From the NCBI RefSeq assembly GCF_000466425.1, contig NZ_KE992174.1, forward strand, positions 63,897 through 127,896: 64,000 nucleotides of DNA, written 5' to 3'. Positions 55,789 to 64,000 of the stretch are shown here, one piece after another; position 1 is the first letter of the stretch; each line of letters opens with the position of its first letter. The notes under the pieces are model-generated. The model made no database searches and had not been told where the DNA came from. It saw only the letters and a list, made by a program, of their open reading frames with translations. This DNA comes from Capnocytophaga sp. oral taxon 863 str. F0517 (GTDB lineage: Bacteria; Bacteroidota; Bacteroidia; Flavobacteriales; Flavobacteriaceae). The position numbers were made by a program, and so were the translations under genes.

Positions 55789-56484
55789 ATGTCCCAGTTT
55801 TACAATCAAATTGCGGAAAAATATGACTTTATCTTTCCACTATCCCCAGCTCATAAGACCTTCTTTGCCAGCGAACTCCATGGCGAAACGGTACTTGATG
55901 TGGGTGCTGCTACAGGCAATCTTACTGCTCACCTTATCTCAGAAGGCTACCAAGTTACGGCTATTGACCTCAGTGAACGACTGATTGCCAAAGCTGCCGA
56001 GAAAGGCATCATAGTAAAGCAGCTCAATATGCTCAATATTGACACTCTTCCTGCTTTTGACAATATTGTTTGTATCGGTAATACGCTACCGCATTTGGAT
56101 AGTAAGACCTCTGTACAGCTCTTTTTACAGAAAGCTTATGGACAACTCACCCAAGGGGGGAAACTTGTTCTTCAATTGGTCAATTTTCAGAAGTATTTTG
56201 ATCAGCAACAAGGTGATTACCTCGGTAACCTGCCGCTAATAGCCAATGATAAGGTGAAGTTCGAACGGTTTTACTACCTTAATGAGGAAGGAAAAATTCG
56301 CTTTAAAACTATTTTGGATGATACCATAGAGAATGAAGAGCTGTTACAACCTATTCTTGCTGACGAACTCACCCAATGGCTTTCCCAAATAGGATTTCAA
56401 GCGATCAACTTATATGGTAACTTCAAAAAAGATTCTTTTGATAAGGAAAAATCCATGGCGCTGATAATTACTGCAGAGAAGTAA
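55789..56484 (+). CDS. Class I SAM-dependent methyltransferase
   Basis: The 231-residue protein begins MSQFYNQIAEKYDFIFP and has the SAM-binding motif VLDVGAATGNLTAHL (about 35-49), the acidic AIDLSERLI (about 58-66), and DNIVCIGNTLPHL (about 90-102). It resembles small-molecule or tRNA methyltransferases of the Methyltransf_11/25 group rather than a DNA methylase: there is no NPPY/DPPY motif. Thus it is unlikely to be the cognate modification partner of McrBC. Substrate unknown. Confidence 0.85.
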   Translation: MSQFYNQIAEKYDFIFPLSPAHKTFFASELHGETVLDVGAATGNLTAHLISEGYQVTAIDLSERLIAKAAEKGIIVKQLNMLNIDTLPAFDNIVCIGNTLPHLDSKTSVQLFLQKAYGQLTQGGKLVLQLVNFQKYFDQQQGDYLGNLPLIANDKVKFERFYYLNEEGKIRFKTILDDTIENEELLQPILADELTQWLSQIGFQAINLYGNFKKDSFDKEKSMALIITAEK

Positions 56485-56508
56485 TTTCCATATCTTACAA
56501 ATATTCCG

Positions 56509-56516
56509 TACTTTTG
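56509..56516 (+). promoter_or_regulatory. -7 element for the DUF1877 gene
   Basis: TACTTTTG followed by CATT lies 27 bp upstream of the ATG at 56544. Confidence 0.55.
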
Positions 56517-56543
56517 CATTTTTTAAACTTTAGAATAAACGAT

Positions 56544-57032
56544 ATGGCACGATTAGGAATGCTTTATGCTATTACCGATGAAGTATTAGCACAATTAAAA
56601 GCCCAAGATATAGACCAGATGTATGACTATATGCTTGAAGAAATAGAAGAAGAACTGTTTGATACGCCCGAAGCCTTTGAGATTAACAAAGCGTGGGAAG
56701 GAGTCCAGTTTTGTCTCGGGGAAGGTACATGGAATGAACAAAACAAAGTACCTTATAATGTGGTTTTCGGTGGGGAACTAATCTTAGATCACAATGACTA
56801 TGTAATTTCACTCAAAAAACCAGAAGATATCAAGGAAATAGTAGCTTTTTTAGAAATCAATAACCTACAAGAAATTATCAAAAATAACTTTGATAAAATC
56901 CCTGAAGAGGATTTCACTCTTCCTAAAGACGAAGATTGTTTTGATTTTCTTTTAGGCTGGAGCGAAGGACTTTTAGAGTTCTATAAAAACGCTTTGGACA
57001 AAGAACTCAATGTTATCTTTACCGTAGATATT

Positions 57033-57035
<3 letters not shown>
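56544..57035 (+). CDS. DUF1877 (YfbM-like) family protein
   Basis: The 163-residue protein starts MARLGMLYAITDEVLAQL and contains INKAWEGVQFCLGEG (about 54-68), the characteristic (D/N)KAW.G.....G segment of DUF1877, then a C-terminal helix FDFLLGWSEGLLEFYKNAL. Members of the family are often found next to immunity-like genes, but no activity is established. The ATG at 56544 is used because the upstream one overlaps the -7 element. Stop and following spacer belong to a heptamer array. Confidence 0.8.
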
Positions 57036-58709
<1,674 letters not shown>

Positions 58710-58710
58710 C

Positions 58711-58770
58711 ACTTTGGCAAAGATCATTGTACAAAAAGGTGATTAAAATGAGCTTTGCCAGAGTCTTTTT
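58711..58770 (+). terminator. Terminator after the ABC-F gene
   Basis: Arms ACTTTGGCAAAG and CTTTGCCAGAGT (58711-58722 with 58753-58764, one G-U) are followed by CTTTTT. Inner bases can extend the helix. Confidence 0.75.
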
Positions 58771-58873
58771 AAATAGAACTACAATTAATATGGTTACAAT
58801 CATAAATTCTTAACTCTTTATATCTCATTAAGATTGAAATATAAAAAATAATTACATTCAAAATAAGAAATAA

Positions 58874-60379
58874 ATGAATATTATTGACTTTATAGGGAAA
58901 TATAAAAATCACCCTATTTTATTTATAGGTACAGGTATGAGTTTAAGATATTTGAAAAACTCTTATACTTGGGATAATTTATTAAAAAAGATAGCTTATG
59001 ACTTTTCAGAAAGTGAAGAATATTATTTAGATATAAAATCTAAGTGTTATTCAAATGATAATAAGTGTAATTATTTAAAAGTAGCTGAGATTTTAGAAAA
59101 TGATTTTAATTCTAAGCTAGAAAATGATAGGAACGGTAAATTCAAAAAAATAAATGATATTTTCTATGAAAAAATGAAAGGAAATATTAAATTAAGCCGT
59201 TTTAAAATATATTTGTGTGAACTCTTATCTGAATTAGAATATAGAGAGGAGACTCAAACAGAATTAAAAGAGTTTAAAAAAATAAGAAAAAATATAGGTT
59301 CTGTCATAACAACAAACTACGATAGTCTGATTGAAGATCTGTTTGAGTTTAACAAGTTAATAGGAAATAAAATTTTGCTAAGTAATCCTTATGGTTCAGT
59401 TTATAAGATACATGGATGTGTAAAAGAGCCTGAAAAGATAATAATTACAGAAAGTGATTATAAAAATTTCGATAATAAATATGAACTTATAAGAGCACAA
59501 CTACTCTCACTCTTTATTCATAATCCTATAATATTTATGGGGTATAGTATTACCGATGATAATATCAAGAAAATTTTAAAAACAATTTTTACATATGTAG
59601 AACCTAACTCAAAAGAAGCAGAAAATATAAAAAATAACTTTTTATTAGTTGAGTATGAAAAAGATAATAAAGAAGTATTAATTACAGAACACGATATTGT
59701 TTTAGAGGATTCTACTACAACTATTAGAATTAACAAAGTAAAAACAGATAATTTTATTACTATATATAATGCTATATCTAATTTACATCTTCCAATTTCT
59801 GCTTTAGATGTAAGAAAAGTGCAAACTATAGTAAAAGAAATATATGCAGGAGGAGAAATTAAAGTTAGTATAACAGAGGATGTAGATTCTTTAAAAAATA
59901 GTGATAAAATTTTAGCAATAGGTTCATCAAAGACAATTCAATATCATTATCAAACAGAGAAGGAGTTATTAGCAAATTATTTTTCTATAATAGAAGAATC
60001 TAATTCTCAAATTTTAAGTTTTATAGATAAATATCAAATAAATCAAGCTCAATATTTTCCTATTTTTGGGTTTAGTTCCATAAATTCAAATATTTTTTGT
60101 GCCTCAAGATTGAAAAAACAACAAAAAGATAATATTAAAAAATGTATTAAACGAATAAAAGAAAATCATAAAAAAATACATTCCACAGTAAAATCGATTC
60201 TTAATGATAATGATATTCCTACTTCATATAAAATGAATTGTATAATATGGAATACTTTTAAAGGGAATATATCATTAGATGAGGTAGAAAGCTTTTTAAA
60301 AACGGATCATTCAAATGAAACAGCTTATAGAAAACTACTAACTCTTTATGATCTTAAAAAGTATGGAGATATTTCTTAA
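58874..60379 (+). CDS. SIR2-domain protein, stand-alone (candidate anti-phage NADase)
   Basis: The 501-residue protein has an N-terminal SIR2-like fold: LFIGTGMS (about 16-23), ITTNYDSLIEDL with Asn148, KIHGC with His180, and FMGYSITDDN (about 221-230). These match the catalytic Asn/His set of SIR2-type NAD-consuming effectors. The C-terminal 250 residues are mainly helical with no recognised domain (sensor-like by analogy). The gene is far more AT-rich than its neighbours, is flanked by a terminator and a repeat, and is probably horizontally acquired. No accessory HerA, Argonaute, Thoeris or TIR partner is adjacent. Confidence 0.8.
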   Translation: MNIIDFIGKYKNHPILFIGTGMSLRYLKNSYTWDNLLKKIAYDFSESEEYYLDIKSKCYSNDNKCNYLKVAEILENDFNSKLENDRNGKFKKINDIFYEKMKGNIKLSRFKIYLCELLSELEYREETQTELKEFKKIRKNIGSVITTNYDSLIEDLFEFNKLIGNKILLSNPYGSVYKIHGCVKEPEKIIITESDYKNFDNKYELIRAQLLSLFIHNPIIFMGYSITDDNIKKILKTIFTYVEPNSKEAENIKNNFLLVEYEKDNKEVLITEHDIVLEDSTTTIRINKVKTDNFITIYNAISNLHLPISALDVRKVQTIVKEIYAGGEIKVSITEDVDSLKNSDKILAIGSSKTIQYHYQTEKELLANYFSIIEESNSQILSFIDKYQINQAQYFPIFGFSSINSNIFCASRLKKQQKDNIKKCIKRIKENHKKIHSTVKSILNDNDIPTSYKMNCIIWNTFKGNISLDEVESFLKTDHSNETAYRKLLTLYDLKKYGDIS

Positions 60380-60390
60380 TTTATTTAAGC

Positions 60391-60507
60391 AATATCAACA
60401 CCAAACAATACAATATTAACTCGCTGAAACCCAACATCAATCCCTTAGAACGCAACATCAACCCCGTAGGATATAATATAAAGTCCGTATGGCGCGATAT
60501 AAACTAG
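60391..60507 (+). repeat. 21-bp tandem repeat encoding NIN-x4 heptapeptides
   Basis: Five complete 21-bp units (60391-60495) plus a partial end in a TAG (60505-60507). In frame 1 each unit reads (N)I(N/K) followed by four variable residues, ending in DIN and a stop. The frame opens at 60358, overlaps the SIR2 3' end in another frame, and has no start codon or ribosome-binding site. Confidence 0.75.
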
Positions 60508-60552
60508 AAAATCACTAAAATTATTTGTTTAACCATTAAAAAAGACAATAAA

Positions 60553-60615
60553 ATGGCTACAAGATTTATTTCATTCGAAAAATTTAAGAATGAGTCTTTG
60601 TTTTTGGAAGATTAA
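60553..60615 (+). CDS. Possible 20-residue peptide
   Basis: An ATG at 60553 opens a 20-codon frame, MATRFISFEKFKNESLFLED, ending in TAA, 14 bp before the next gene. It could be a small upstream peptide or the severed beginning of a longer gene. There is no homology evidence. The preceding bases AATAAA give no clear ribosome-binding site. Confidence 0.25.
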   Translation: MATRFISFEKFKNESLFLED

Positions 60616-60628
60616 TATTGATTAAACT

Positions 60629-60994
60629 ATGGAAAAGACAAAAATATCTCTAACAAACTTCAAAGAATTTTCGCCTGATGAAACTTCTTGTTGGGTAATA
60701 AATGTCATTATAAGTGATACAGATAAGGAATATAGTAAATTTTGCGAACCTATCTTTGAGATTCTTCAGCCGAGAGCTCAAAAAACAATATTTGAATTGA
60801 AAAAACCTGTACATGTTAGGGATGTAAGCTTTATAGAAGAAGATGACGATACAATATCTTACCATTTATGGGGTAAAATAAACGAATTAGCACGACTAAA
60901 AGGCAAAGATGCTACTCTAAGAGCTGTAGTTAAGGACTTATATCGGAATGAGTACACCTCTAATGAAATAAATATTGATGATTTTTTTATTTAA
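60629..60994 (+). CDS. Small acidic protein of unknown function
   Basis: The 121-residue product begins MEKTKISLTNFKEFSPDE and is acidic, with no signal peptide or membrane segment. It ends with alternating helix and strand (LRAVVKDLYRNEYTSNEINIDDFFI). I recognise no family. It sits between the 21-bp repeat and a secreted SH3-like protein in an AT-rich accessory stretch. Size and context fit immunity- or cargo-like accessory proteins, but that is speculation. Confidence 0.55.
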   Translation: MEKTKISLTNFKEFSPDETSCWVINVIISDTDKEYSKFCEPIFEILQPRAQKTIFELKKPVHVRDVSFIEEDDDTISYHLWGKINELARLKGKDATLRAVVKDLYRNEYTSNEINIDDFFI

Positions 60995-61017
60995 CTGAAC
61001 AATCAAAAAAATAGACT

Positions 61018-61686
61018 ATGCAGCGAATTGTATTCTTATTTTTGTTAATTTCCCAATGTGCTTTTGGTCAATTCTTTGTGGTAAAGGACAAAGATGGCTA
61101 TGTAAACATTCGTGAAAAGGAAAGTGTCAAAAGTAAAATACTGGGGACACTCCCTAATAATAAGCTTGTTTATATATTTCATGCTGATGAAGATATAAGT
61201 AAGTGGCATTACATAGATAAAGGGTATATTCATAACAGCAGACTGAAACCTACTTATACATTTCTTTCCATTAAGAAAGAAAAAGAAAGCGATAATGCTA
61301 TTACTTTTTCAGGTATGGGAATTCGTGTAGAGCTTACTGCTCAAAAATATGATAAGAAAAAACATACCTTTACCAAAGAGAACAAAGGCGACCATTACGA
61401 ATACAAAATAGATGGGAAACCTTTTGAAGGAACTGATGGCTCTGAGCCAGAGACGGAATATAAGAGTTTTGTGGTGAGCATTAATGGCAAACAAGTGAAT
61501 ATTCCTAAAAGTGCTTATAGGGATATGTATGTACCTGCCTTTAGTGAAACATCCGTTTATTATGACAAGGAAGAGGATATTATCTATATAGAGGCTCAAA
61601 ATGGTACAGGAGCAGGGGGCTATGATGTTTGTTGGCAGATCGTAAAGGGTGTTTATAAAACTCGAGAAGTAGGATACTTTAATTAA
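61018..61686 (+). CDS. Secreted SH3-like domain protein
   Basis: The 222-residue product has a signal peptide (MQRIVFLFLLISQCAFG before QFF) followed by a bacterial SH3-like module (about 20-78: VVKDKDGYVNIREKESVKSKILGTLPNNKLVYI). The rest (about 80-222) is beta-rich with no recognised family. SH3b modules often bind cell-wall peptides or serve as scaffolds. It may belong to the same accessory block as the gene 23 bp upstream. The 91-bp spacer downstream holds no gene. Confidence 0.72.
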   Translation: MQRIVFLFLLISQCAFGQFFVVKDKDGYVNIREKESVKSKILGTLPNNKLVYIFHADEDISKWHYIDKGYIHNSRLKPTYTFLSIKKEKESDNAITFSGMGIRVELTAQKYDKKKHTFTKENKGDHYEYKIDGKPFEGTDGSEPETEYKSFVVSINGKQVNIPKSAYRDMYVPAFSETSVYYDKEEDIIYIEAQNGTGAGGYDVCWQIVKGVYKTREVGYFN

Positions 61687-61777
61687 AAGGAAGACAAACC
61701 CCAACTTTTAGAGCGTATCGGGAAGTTTGTAAGGAGTTAGAGGAGAATTTATTAAGAACTATTTAAATACAAAAAAA

Positions 61778-62218
61778 TTGAAAATCATAGGAATTAGTGT
61801 ACGCACTACCAATCAGAACGGACAAGCGATGCAAGACATCGGAAACCTTTGGCAACGCTTTTTTAGCGAGCAACTTTTAGCAAAAATACCCAATAAGGTA
61901 AGCGATGCCATTTACAGCATCTACACCGATTACCAAAAGGACTATACCGAGCCTTACACTTGTATGATAGGAGTAGAAGTTACCACGCTCAGCACGATTC
62001 CCGACGGATTAGAAGGCAGGGAATTCCCTGAGCAAACCTTTCAAAAGTTTGTAGCCAAGGGTGCTATACCTCAAGCAGTTGGAGCAATGTGGCAACATAT
62101 CTGGGACAACGACTCCACGCTCAATCGCACTTATGTATATGACTATGAGTGCTACACCGAGAAGTCTCAACAAGGAGATGCTTCCGAAGTAGACATTTTT
62201 ATAGGTGTAAAGGATTAA
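61778..62218 (+). CDS. GyrI-like / effector-binding domain protein
   Basis: The 146-residue product lacks a DNA-binding domain and begins MKIIGISVRTTNQNGQAMQDIGNLW, typical of stand-alone GyrI-like (AraC effector-binding) proteins. The ending EVDIFIGVKD also fits. Translation apparently starts at TTG 61778, because the first internal Met lies past the conserved N-terminus. Such proteins bind small molecules; the ligand is unknown. It is followed closely by the Fic gene (22 bp), suggesting an operon. Confidence 0.75.
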   Translation: MKIIGISVRTTNQNGQAMQDIGNLWQRFFSEQLLAKIPNKVSDAIYSIYTDYQKDYTEPYTCMIGVEVTTLSTIPDGLEGREFPEQTFQKFVAKGAIPQAVGAMWQHIWDNDSTLNRTYVYDYECYTEKSQQGDASEVDIFIGVKD

Positions 62219-62240
62219 TAAGAAGTAGAAATGTTGCAAA

Positions 62241-63302
62241 ATGAATGACTTCGAGCAATATATAAGGGAAACTGAACCCCATCGTCGTGAAAAAGGTGAG
62301 GCGTGGCAGACAGCTATTGGCTTGCAGGCGGTAGATGGATTGAAACCTTCGGATTATCTTGTGCAAACGGCTAAGCAACACATCGAGGGGGAGATTACTA
62401 TAGAGGAGGCTAAGCACCTCATTGATAGTTATTATCAGTCCAAGACAGTACGCCACGAGCAGGGAGAAGAACGCACTGAGGAAGCCGACAAAGTTTCGGC
62501 ACGCATCACCGAATTGCTTACCGAGTCGGCTTTTAGCTTTTCCCCAGTGGCATATATAGGCATTCATCGCAAGTTGTTCACTGGTATTTACAAGTTTGCA
62601 GGCAAATTGCGCGACTACAATATTACCAAAAAGGAGTGGGTACTCGGTGGAGACACGATTCTCTACGCCAGTGCACACCATTTGCGTGAGACTTTGGACT
62701 ATGATTTCGAGCAAGAAAAGCGTTTTTCTTATCAAGGCTTGCCTGTGGAGGAAGCTATCAAGCACATAGCTAAATTTGTCTCAGGGCTCTGGCAAATACA
62801 CCCTTTTGGTGAAGGAAATACGCGTACAACAGCGGTTTTCACGATTCAATATTTGCGTACCTTTGGCTTTGCAATGAGCAATGAAGCCTTTGCCTATCAC
62901 TCTTGGTATTTTCGTAATGCCTTAGTCCGTGCCAATTACAACAACCTTGCTAAAGGGATAACTGCAACTACTGAATACATAGAACGTTTCTTTAGAAACC
63001 TAATTTTAGGTGAGAAAAACGAGCTTAAAAATAGGTATTTATTAATAGGGGATGAACTTCAAAGTGCAAAAGAGCAAATTCCAAAGGGCAAAATTTGCAC
63101 TTTGAATTGCACTTTGGAGGAAATGGCAGTATTACAATACTTACAACAAAATCCTACCGCCACTCAAAAGATTATTGCCGAGCATATAGGAAAATCGGAA
63201 CGCACCGTAAAGACTATTACAGCAAATTTGGTAGAAAAGGGACTTATCGAACGCAAAAATGGTAAGCGAAATGGCTTTTGGGAAGTAAAAACAAATAATT
63301 AA
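62241..63302 (+). CDS. Fic family protein with antitoxin-like N-terminus and winged helix
   Basis: The Fic core has the complete active-site motif HPFGEGNTR (187-195) that uses ATP to AMPylate targets. Upstream, residues about 48-65 (IEGEITIEEAKHLIDSYYQ) resemble a VbhA-type antitoxin helix, so the protein may carry its own inhibitor. Residues about 285-345 form a winged helix (TATQKIIAEHIGKSERTVKTITANLVEKGLIE). The 353-residue length matches Fic/DOC proteins with these modules. The target is unknown. Confidence 0.88.
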   Translation: MNDFEQYIRETEPHRREKGEAWQTAIGLQAVDGLKPSDYLVQTAKQHIEGEITIEEAKHLIDSYYQSKTVRHEQGEERTEEADKVSARITELLTESAFSFSPVAYIGIHRKLFTGIYKFAGKLRDYNITKKEWVLGGDTILYASAHHLRETLDYDFEQEKRFSYQGLPVEEAIKHIAKFVSGLWQIHPFGEGNTRTTAVFTIQYLRTFGFAMSNEAFAYHSWYFRNALVRANYNNLAKGITATTEYIERFFRNLILGEKNELKNRYLLIGDELQSAKEQIPKGKICTLNCTLEEMAVLQYLQQNPTATQKIIAEHIGKSERTVKTITANLVEKGLIERKNGKRNGFWEVKTNN

Positions 63303-63323
63303 TCTTATAAAATAAGTATCATT

Positions 63324-63629
63324 ATGACATCAACTTTCAATTTTGAGCTTTTTAAAAAGCGTTTAGATCTATTTTTAGAAAAGATAGAAGACCTTGGTGG
63401 CGAGACTGACCCTCTTACGATAGAAAAACCCGCTACAGAGGAAGAAATCAAAGCCGTAGAAACAAAATTAGGCTATACATTGCCTCCACATTTCCGAGAA
63501 GTACTCTTGGAAAACACCGCCCATTTGGAGTTTTTGTGGTATCTTTATCATTTTTTAGAAGAGAATAAAGATTTTCTACCTGATGAAATATGTGGTATTT
63601 TTGCGGGAAAATTGAAACTACTTTTATAA
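63324..63629 (+). CDS. Truncated SMI1/KNR4-type protein
   Basis: The 101-residue product contains PATEEEIKAVETKLGYTLPPHFREVLLENT (about 36-65), the conserved N-terminal part of SMI1/KNR4-type folds, many of which act as immunity proteins. The rest of the fold is missing: TAA occurs at residue 102. The same frame stays open and coding-like for about 45 more codons (IRVGNDLVMVLISFDYTYFL) to another stop near 63763. It is probably a truncated or dead gene. Confidence 0.65.
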   Translation: MTSTFNFELFKKRLDLFLEKIEDLGGETDPLTIEKPATEEEIKAVETKLGYTLPPHFREVLLENTAHLEFLWYLYHFLEENKDFLPDEICGIFAGKLKLLL

Positions 63630-63732
63630 TCTATTCAAAATAAAGAAGATACAGGAATTACAATAAGAGTAGGTAACGATTTAGTAATGGTTCTTATTTC
63701 ATTTGATTATACCTATTTTCTCAGTAACTTCT

Positions 63733-63788
63733 GGGTGCAAAGGTACAACATCTTGACAATATAAACAAAAAATTTTACCTTTGCACCC
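63733..63788. promoter_or_regulatory. Symmetric divergent promoter in a 13-bp inverted repeat
   Basis: GGGTGCAAAGGTA (63733-63745) and TACCTTTGCACCC (63776-63788) are perfect inverted repeats separated by 30 bp. Each carries a -7 TACCTTTG pointing outward: plus-strand TTG-20 bp-TACCTTTG (63753-63783) and minus-strand TTTG-20 bp-TACCTTTG. Confidence 0.75.
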
Positions 63789-63847
63789 GCAAACGTGCGC
63801 TGCTGCATAGGCTTCTACAGAAGCCTATGCAGCAGCGCACGTTTGCG
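63788..63847 (+). repeat. Perfect 60-bp palindrome
   Basis: 29-bp arms (starting CGCAAACGTGCGC) with a 2-nt loop (63817-63818) lie directly downstream of the plus-strand promoter, so any transcript would start in a very stable hairpin. No gene is inside. No T tract follows, so it is not an ordinary terminator. Confidence 0.85.
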
Positions 63848-63967
63848 TGGAGCTAATTGTAAATATTCTGCAAACCAACTGTTTAAAAAATGAAGATTTT
63901 TTTTAGTTTGCGTATATCATTGTTTTTTTGTAATATAGCGCAATAAATCATTTAAATATTTGATTCT
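63848..63967. other. Gene-free AT-rich spacer
   Basis: About 120 bp between the palindrome and the last start codon; no repeat or gene recognised. Confidence 0.5.
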
Positions 63968-64000
63968 ATGTTTCAACAAATTTTGAATCAGTTGGCTGTA
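63968..64000 (+). CDS. Partial coding sequence at window end
   Basis: An ATG at 63968 opens a frame MFQQILNQLAV that runs off the window, so only 11 codons are visible. The start resembles small Bacteroidota DUF937-like or unknown proteins, but this cannot be decided. No clear ribosome-binding site. Confidence 0.3.
   Translation, partial: MFQQILNQLAV

Noticed and set aside
55789..56484. Methyltransferase as the modification partner of McrBC
   Set aside because: It lacks DNA methylase catalytic motifs; McrBC systems are modification-dependent and need none.
60350..60507. Programmed -1 frameshift fusing the SIR2 protein to the 21-bp repeat frame
   Set aside because: The T AAA AAG sequence near 60355 does not allow full re-pairing, and no downstream stimulatory structure was seen.
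63733..63788. Phase-variable invertible promoter
   Set aside because: The repeat holds symmetric promoters on both sides; inverting only the 30-bp centre would change little, and no invertase is nearby.

Overview
The window looks like chromosome of a Bacteroidota bacterium, family Flavobacteriaceae, most like Capnocytophaga (genus is inference). Reasons: promoters of the Bacteroidota type (TTG/TTTG, 19-23 bp, TAnnTTTG); lineage families such as DUF5683, DUF3078, UPF0173 and BshC; an L13 starting MDTLSYKT from GTG; carboxypeptidase-regulatory and VIT-domain surface proteins; and a 4177-residue exported protein ending in a type IX secretion / gliding-type C-terminal domain. No rRNA, tRNA, CRISPR array or intact insertion sequence was seen.

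1-15.5 kb is compact housekeeping: pdxA (partial, leftward), ribE, envelope proteins, tgt-lptG, fabG, parA-parB-DUF5683, DUF3078, then leftward manA-ruvC-hemW. 15.5-19 kb is a small accessory patch: a RelE/ParE-type toxin-antitoxin pair, a decayed lipoprotein gene, an intact lipoprotein with a broken duplicate of its 3' end, and another lipoprotein. 19.1-27 kb returns to core genes: rplM-rpsI, rpsB with a structured leader, tsf behind a terminator, gmk-nadD, a UPF0173 hydrolase, bshC and cdd. 26.5-36.5 kb carries an NfeD-like/flotillin pair, two tandem VIT-domain paralogues and an L,D-transpeptidase, then lipB.

37.2-39.5 kb is a scar zone: a YoeB-type toxin-antitoxin module lies between perfect 25-bp direct repeats, followed by an inverted-repeat element, an apparent mcrC relic and an orphan gene. 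The giant secreted protein fills 39.5-52.0 kb. Its tandem Ig/cadherin-like pairs show a higher-order duplication of three pairs.

52.1-64 kb is an accessory/defence-like region: McrB (with an EVE-like domain) and McrC, a methyltransferase, a DUF1877 protein, an ABC-F ATPase, an AT-rich stand-alone SIR2 protein, a 21-bp tandem repeat, several small or unknown genes, a Fic protein, a truncated SMI1/KNR4-type protein, and a symmetric divergent promoter followed by a perfect 60-bp palindrome.

A theme across the window is degenerate seven-base tandem arrays at gene junctions. They often begin in the last codons of one gene, supply its stop codon and run to the next start codon. They resemble cyanobacterial STRR heptamer repeats in form and are the most systematic unexplained signal here.
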